Below are positions 5,318-8,131 of a stretch of 8,131 bases of DNA, piece by piece; within the stretch, counting starts at the first letter, position 1, and each line of letters starts with the position of its first letter. The notes beneath the pieces were generated by a model, which had not been told where the DNA came from, did not search any database, and worked only from the letters and a program-made list of their open reading frames with translations. The stretch covers positions 1 to 8,131 of the forward strand of contig JAGQLF010000034.1 of the NCBI GenBank assembly GCA_020429545.1, given 5' to 3'. The translations under genes and the position numbers were made by a program. The DNA is from Candidatus Dojkabacteria bacterium (GTDB lineage: Bacteria > Patescibacteriota > Dojkabacteria > J137).

Positions 5318-6433
5318 TTACTTCTGAATAATTGTTATATTATCAGTCATTAATTCTCCATCTCTATAGAATTCAATTCCAACTGTATCACCAATTTTTT
5401 GTGTTTGAATCAATCTAAATAGACTGTCTTCACTTAAACTTACACCAGCAAATTTAGTTATTATGTCATTTTCTTGAAGAACTTCTACGGCAGATCCTTT
5501 TAAGTCAACAGATAAAACTCTGGCACCAATCACTACCTGGTCACCAAGTCTATATGAGTTTACTGAATATCCAATTCCTACATAAGCTATTTTAAAATCG
5601 CCGTACTCCTTTAGTTCATCGAGTCTACTTCTTAGATATTCAATTGGAATTGCAAAAGATAGATTATTAGTATTTCTAATTGTTGCAAAATTAATTCCAA
5701 TTACTTCACCCATACTATTTATTAAGGGTCCGCCAGAGTTTCCGGGATTGATTGCAGCATCTGTTTGAATTGTGTCTTCAAATCTACTTACATCAGTTCT
5801 TAAAAATGATGAATTATCAATTTCTACAGTTCTATTAACAGCACTCACAATTCCAGAGGTTACTGTACTATATAACTCTCCTAGAGGATTACCAATAGCT
5901 ACAACTGACTCTCCAGGAGTGACAGCCGATGAATCTCCAAGTGGTAGCGGAGATAAATCATTTTTATCAATTTTTATAATTGCTATATCATTAATTCTAT
6001 CTCTATATATTTCTTGAACTGTATATGCAGTATCATCATCAGGAAATTTTACATAGTATGAAGCATCTTCATTCGATACAACATGTTGGTTAGTTGCAAT
6101 ATAACCGTCATTTGTTACAACAAAACCAGTACCAATAATTCCAGTTGTGTCTTCATTTTGATCTAATGTTCCAATACCAACAACTGATTTATTAGATTCT
6201 AAAAATATTTCAGCAACATTAGTTCCATCTTCAAAAGAAGTAGGAATAGCTCTTATTGTTTCAGCTTTAGAATTTTGGGTTGAGCAAGAAGACGAGTCAA
6301 CAAGACCAGAAAAGATTGTTGAATCTAAGTTACATTTATTCGCTACTAAAAGTTGAATATTTAAAAAACCTGAAAAGACAAGCAAAAGAGAAAGAATAGA
6401 TAAAATTGTTAGGTATGTGATTTTCTTTTTCAT
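5318..6433 (-). CDS. htrA: Membrane-anchored HtrA/Deg-type serine protease with one PDZ domain
   Basis: This 371-aa S1C-family protease degrades or trims misfolded proteins outside the cytoplasmic membrane. A Lys-rich start and one hydrophobic helix (7-30) form a signal anchor. A low-complexity linker (35-70) with Cys34 and Cys50 leads to the trypsin-like domain: GTGFVVTNDGYIATNQHVV with catalytic His117, NDIAIIKI with Asp149, and GNSGGPL with Ser233. All three triad residues are present, so it should be active. The 179-183 IGNPLG and 222-236 IQTDAAINPGNSGGP stretches are standard HtrA elements. Residues 280-370 form a single C-terminal PDZ domain. This layout resembles DegS and Gram-positive HtrA rather than two-PDZ DegP. 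The start at 6433 is supported by a -10 box 7 nt upstream. It lies downstream of the AI-2E permease gene, separated by 131 nt with its own promoter and a hairpin repeat. Confidence 0.95.
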   Translation of the reverse strand: MKKKITYLTILSILSLLLVFSGFLNIQLLVANKCNLDSTIFSGLVDSSSCSTQNSKAETIRAIPTSFEDGTNVAEIFLESNKSVVGIGTLDQNEDTTGIIGTGFVVTNDGYIATNQHVVSNEDASYYVKFPDDDTAYTVQEIYRDRINDIAIIKIDKNDLSPLPLGDSSAVTPGESVVAIGNPLGELYSTVTSGIVSAVNRTVEIDNSSFLRTDVSRFEDTIQTDAAINPGNSGGPLINSMGEVIGINFATIRNTNNLSFAIPIEYLRSRLDELKEYGDFKIAYVGIGYSVNSYRLGDQVVIGARVLSVDLKGSAVEVLQENDIITKFAGVSLSEDSLFRLIQTQKIGDTVGIEFYRDGELMTDNITIIQK

Positions 6434-6440
6434 ATTTAAA

Positions 6441-6467
6441 AGTATAAAACTTATTAATGAAAGTATA
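6441..6467 (-). promoter_or_regulatory. Tandem -10 boxes for the HtrA-like gene
   Basis: On the minus strand TATACT occurs twice, at plus positions 6441-6446 and 6462-6467, 21 bp apart (two helical turns). The proximal box ends 7 nt before the ATG and would give a leaderless mRNA; the distal one would give a leader of about 20 nt. Neither has a good -35. Confidence 0.45.
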
Positions 6468-6510
6468 GAATAAGTGTATGAATATTTTGTGAAATTTTTA
6501 AGAATTCCTT

Positions 6511-6561
6511 CCCCAGGCTAGTGTGCTCCCCTACCCTGCCTACGGCAGAACTTAGGGGAGG
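6511..6561. repeat. Hairpin repeat with nested stems
   Basis: CTCCCCTA (6526-6533) pairs with TAGGGGAG (6553-6560), and inside it CTGCC-TAC-GGCAG (6536-6548) forms a second perfect stem. A further C-rich piece (CTTCCCC) lies just left. It is G+C-rich in very AT-rich surroundings and resembles the other intergenic repeats in its CTCCCC/GGGGAG outer arms but not in its core, so it may be a second family. It lies 4 nt past the AI-2E gene stop and could end that transcript, though no T-run follows. Confidence 0.65.
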
Positions 6562-6564
6562 ATA

Positions 6565-7698
6565 TTATTCTTTATAGTATTCAATATATATATCAAAAGT
6601 AGTAATGAGAAAAATCATAATAACCGGACCATATACAACCCCAAATACCCCAAACAAATGAAGACCACCAACAATTCCAAGAAGAGTTAACGCAGGTGGA
6701 AGATTTGCCTCTTTTGGTACAAGTATTGGTCTTAGAATTTGATCAACTGATGCAACTACTAGTAGGTTGCCTAAAAGCACAACTAAGGCTCCAACTACAT
6801 TTCCAGTTAAAAATAAAATAATAACAATTGGCCAGTTAACAACCGCCCCACCATTTGGAATTACAGATAAGAAAATACAAAGTATTGTCCAAAAGAAGAT
6901 GTATGGAACACCAGCAATCCAAAGTAGTAGTCCAGAAATTAATCCTTGAGTTACAGCAATAACAAATGTTCCCTTAATCATGGCGTTTGCCATTGCATTA
7001 ATTCTTGTTAAATAAAGCTTGTCTATCTTATCGTTCATTGGACTCAATTTTAGAATATAATCCTTAAGTCTTTTTTGAGAAGGAATAAGAGTCGAAAGAA
7101 TGATAATAAATACTATAAAATTTGTAATGAATGTTGGAGTTGTTTGAACTATGTTTACAGCAGTTGACCCGGCCCAGTTTGCTACTTCCTTTGCAAGATC
7201 ACCAATAATTTGTTGAACATCTTCAATAGTTAGCAAATTGGCTTCATTTACAAAGGGAAGTTTTTCTAGCTGATAATTTATATCATCAATAGATTTTTCT
7301 AGTTCGTGAGTAAACTTATCTGTATTCAGTCCTGAATCTTCACCATCTGAATTTATTATTTTAGAAATTTCTTCAGAGTTACCAGCAAATTCTGCAACAT
7401 CTCCAATGAATACATTAAGTTGGTTTATTGTAATAACGGTTATTGCAATAATTGGAATAATAAAAGATAGGAATATAGATAGCATGGTTAAAGGTACAGC
7501 TAAAAAGTTCTTCTCTCTACTAAATTTATAAATCTTCTTATAGATTGGATAAAACAATCCCGCAACTAAAATAGCAAGAACTATTAATGACAATAGTGGT
7601 TTTATTAAAACATATGCAATTAATAAAATTCCTGCGAACATTAAATAAAAAAATATTCGATTTTCCACAGATTGTCTGACTGGTAATCTAAAGTTCAT
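6565..7698 (-). CDS. AI-2E family transporter (PerM/TqsA/YdiK-like)
   Basis: This 377-aa polytopic membrane protein belongs to the AI-2E transporter family, whose members include exporters of autoinducer-2 and Na+/H+ antiporter-like proteins; most have no known substrate. Hydrophobic segments lie at about 16-32, 35-52, 65-90 and 187-206, with a dense block from 242 to 371. The large 91-185 segment is hydrophilic with amphipathic helices, as is usual between the early helices of this family. Family marks are SVIPNGGAVVNWPI (278-291), DQILRPILV (319-327) and GIVGGLHLFGVFGVVYGP (341-358). The length is normal. The start at 7698 is supported by TATACT 6 nt upstream. Transport of autoinducer-2 should not be assumed, because this subfamily is common in bacteria without known quorum sensing. 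Confidence 0.92.
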   Translation of the reverse strand: MNFRLPVRQSVENRIFFYLMFAGILLIAYVLIKPLLSLIVLAILVAGLFYPIYKKIYKFSREKNFLAVPLTMLSIFLSFIIPIIAITVITINQLNVFIGDVAEFAGNSEEISKIINSDGEDSGLNTDKFTHELEKSIDDINYQLEKLPFVNEANLLTIEDVQQIIGDLAKEVANWAGSTAVNIVQTTPTFITNFIVFIIILSTLIPSQKRLKDYILKLSPMNDKIDKLYLTRINAMANAMIKGTFVIAVTQGLISGLLLWIAGVPYIFFWTILCIFLSVIPNGGAVVNWPIVIILFLTGNVVGALVVLLGNLLVVASVDQILRPILVPKEANLPPALTLLGIVGGLHLFGVFGVVYGPVIMIFLITTFDIYIEYYKE

Positions 7699-7704
7699 AA
7701 ATAT

Positions 7705-7733
7705 AGTATAAAGCTTCAGCTCATAAGCTACAA
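7705..7733 (-). promoter_or_regulatory. Promoter of the AI-2E transporter gene, leaderless type
   Basis: On the minus strand TTGTAG (plus 7728-7733), a 17-nt spacer and TATACT (7705-7710) end 6 nt before the ATG at 7698. Initiation would fall at the start codon. Confidence 0.6.
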
Positions 7734-7744
7734 GCAGTAATATT

Positions 7745-7804
7745 CCCTCCTTGAGGAGGGTGTCATAAAGTATAGCGAAGCGTTACTTTATGACGGGAGG
7801 TGTT
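7745..7804. repeat. REP-like repeat, complete copy, left half of doublet
   Basis: The parts in order are: hairpin CCCTCC-TTGA-GGAGGG (7745-7760), TGTC, then a long stem TCATAAAGTA/TACTTTATGA (7763-7772 with 7784-7793) capped by a GC-GAA-GC tip, and the tail GACGGGAGGTGTT (7792-7804). This is the fullest copy in the window and defines the layout hairpin, GTGTC, variable hairpin, GAC-GGGAGGTGTT. Such layouts are known for REP sequences mobilised by RAYT (TnpA-REP) transposases; no such gene is in the window. Confidence 0.8.
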
Positions 7805-7813
7805 ACTATTACA

Positions 7814-7867
7814 TCCTCCGGTGTGAAATATCGTAAGCGATATTCATACCACCTCCCTCTAGGGAGG
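7814..7867. repeat. REP-like repeat, inverted partner of doublet
   Basis: Read on the minus strand, this copy has the terminal hairpin CCTCCC-TAGA-GGGAGG (plus 7852-7867), GGTG, then a long imperfect stem joining GGTGTG and AAATATCG (7820-7833) to CGATATTCATACC (7838-7850) around the loop TAAG. It ends in CCGGAGGAT. It faces the copy at 7745 with 9 nt between, a head-to-head arrangement like bacterial interspersed mosaic elements. Its outer hairpin ends 9 nt before the -10 box of the next gene, where a -35 would lie. Confidence 0.75.
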
Positions 7868-7875
7868 AATTATGC

Positions 7876-7881
7876 TACTAT
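7876..7881 (+). promoter_or_regulatory. Candidate -10 box of the phosphomannomutase gene
   Basis: TACTAT ends 6 nt before the ATG at 7888. The GGTTCTATG that follows resembles the TGTTCTATG at the DUF1858 start. TATGCT at 7871-7876 is an alternative box. No -35 is seen because the repeat hairpin occupies its place. Confidence 0.4.
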
Positions 7882-7887
7882 GGTTCT

Positions 7888-8131
7888 ATGGATAATTTAA
7901 ATTTCTTCAAAGGATATGACGTAAGAGGCTTAGTAAATAGTGAATTAAATAATGAAGTTTTATTTAAACTAGGGATTGCATTCTCAATATATTTAAAACA
8001 AAAGAATATTAATGAGTGTATTGTTGGAAGAGATGGTCGTGAATCAAGTGAGTCATATCAAACAAGCTTTATAAAAGGTCTAACTCAAAATGGAATTAAT
8101 GTTATAGATATTGGTTTAGTAATTACTCCTC
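7888..8131 (+). CDS. Phosphomannomutase/phosphoglucomutase, 5' part
   Basis: Eighty-one complete codons are visible before the window ends. They match domain I of the alpha-D-phosphohexomutase family, which moves phosphate between C6 and C1 of mannose or glucose for sugar-nucleotide and cell-surface glycan synthesis. Visible marks are FFKGYDVRG (6-14), the family's F-x-x-YDIRG opening, LGIAF (28-32), IVGRDGRESS (45-54), the V-GRD-x-R-SS phosphate-binding region, and DIGLVITP (74-81). The phosphoserine loop (TASHNP in relatives) lies beyond the edge, so activity and exact substrate cannot be judged. The opening fits the PMM/PGM branch better than GlmM, which starts with a FGTDGIRG type motif. 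The start at 7888 gives the normal short N-terminus; the ATG at 7880 is in another frame. Confidence 0.93.
   Translation, partial: MDNLNFFKGYDVRGLVNSELNNEVLFKLGIAFSIYLKQKNINECIVGRDGRESSESYQTSFIKGLTQNGINVIDIGLVITP

Noticed and set aside
5772..6017. Plus-strand frame inside the HtrA-like gene
   Set aside because: Antisense to the protease domain with its catalytic motifs intact on the other strand.
6767..6949. Plus-strand frame inside the AI-2E gene
   Set aside because: Antisense to conserved transporter motifs and without a promoter or start signal.
7663..7671. TTTTCCACA resembling a DnaA box
   Set aside because: A single imperfect match inside a coding region; no cluster, no dnaA or dnaN nearby and no AT-rich unwinding tract.

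Overview
This is an AT-rich chromosomal window with compact genes. It most likely comes from a Candidate Phyla Radiation (Patescibacteria) bacterium, for example a Dojkabacteria-, Katanobacteria- or Microgenomates-like lineage. That placement is inferred from gene content and style: short proteins, almost no Shine-Dalgarno sequences, a small GNAT-fold aminoacyl-tRNA-protein-transferase relative, an AI-2E permease next to a phosphomannomutase, and GGAGGTGTC-type hairpin repeats between genes. The standard bacterial code fits: seven complete genes end in TAA or TAG and one ends in TGA at a normal family length.

Layout. The left edge (1-131) is a divergent control region with a hairpin repeat between a probable minus-strand gene leaving the window and a plus-strand ATE/GNAT-like transferase (132-785). 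Converging on that is a minus-strand pair: a DUF1858 CxxC redox-type protein (1091-1321) and a small membrane protein (802-1071). A tRNA-Leu(UAG) follows (1428-1511), ending 3 nt from the stop of a convergent two-helix membrane protein (1515-1868). The 1869-2202 gap has no gene. It holds two strong inverted repeats and a near-consensus promoter. The promoter drives a 678-aa protein with the fold signature of PEP synthase/pyruvate phosphate dikinase, which appears to have lost its phosphohistidine domain and nearly every catalytic residue. Next comes an SPFH membrane protein (4317-5252) that reads strikingly like plant HIR proteins. The right third holds a membrane-anchored HtrA-like serine protease (5318-6433) and an AI-2E family permease (6565-7698), both on the minus strand. 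Then come a head-to-head pair of REP-like repeats and the 5' end of a phosphomannomutase/phosphoglucomutase gene.

How it works together. The window is not one operon. The SPFH scaffold, the HtrA-like protease, the permease and the three small membrane or redox proteins suggest envelope upkeep, but only proximity links them. Two points stand out. First, at most protein-coding starts a -10-like hexamer ends 5-7 nt before the ATG, which predicts mainly leaderless mRNAs and corrects several start sites. Second, the PEP-synthase-like protein looks like a preserved pseudoenzyme with its own strong promoter. I found no CRISPR array, transposase gene, phage module or defence island.
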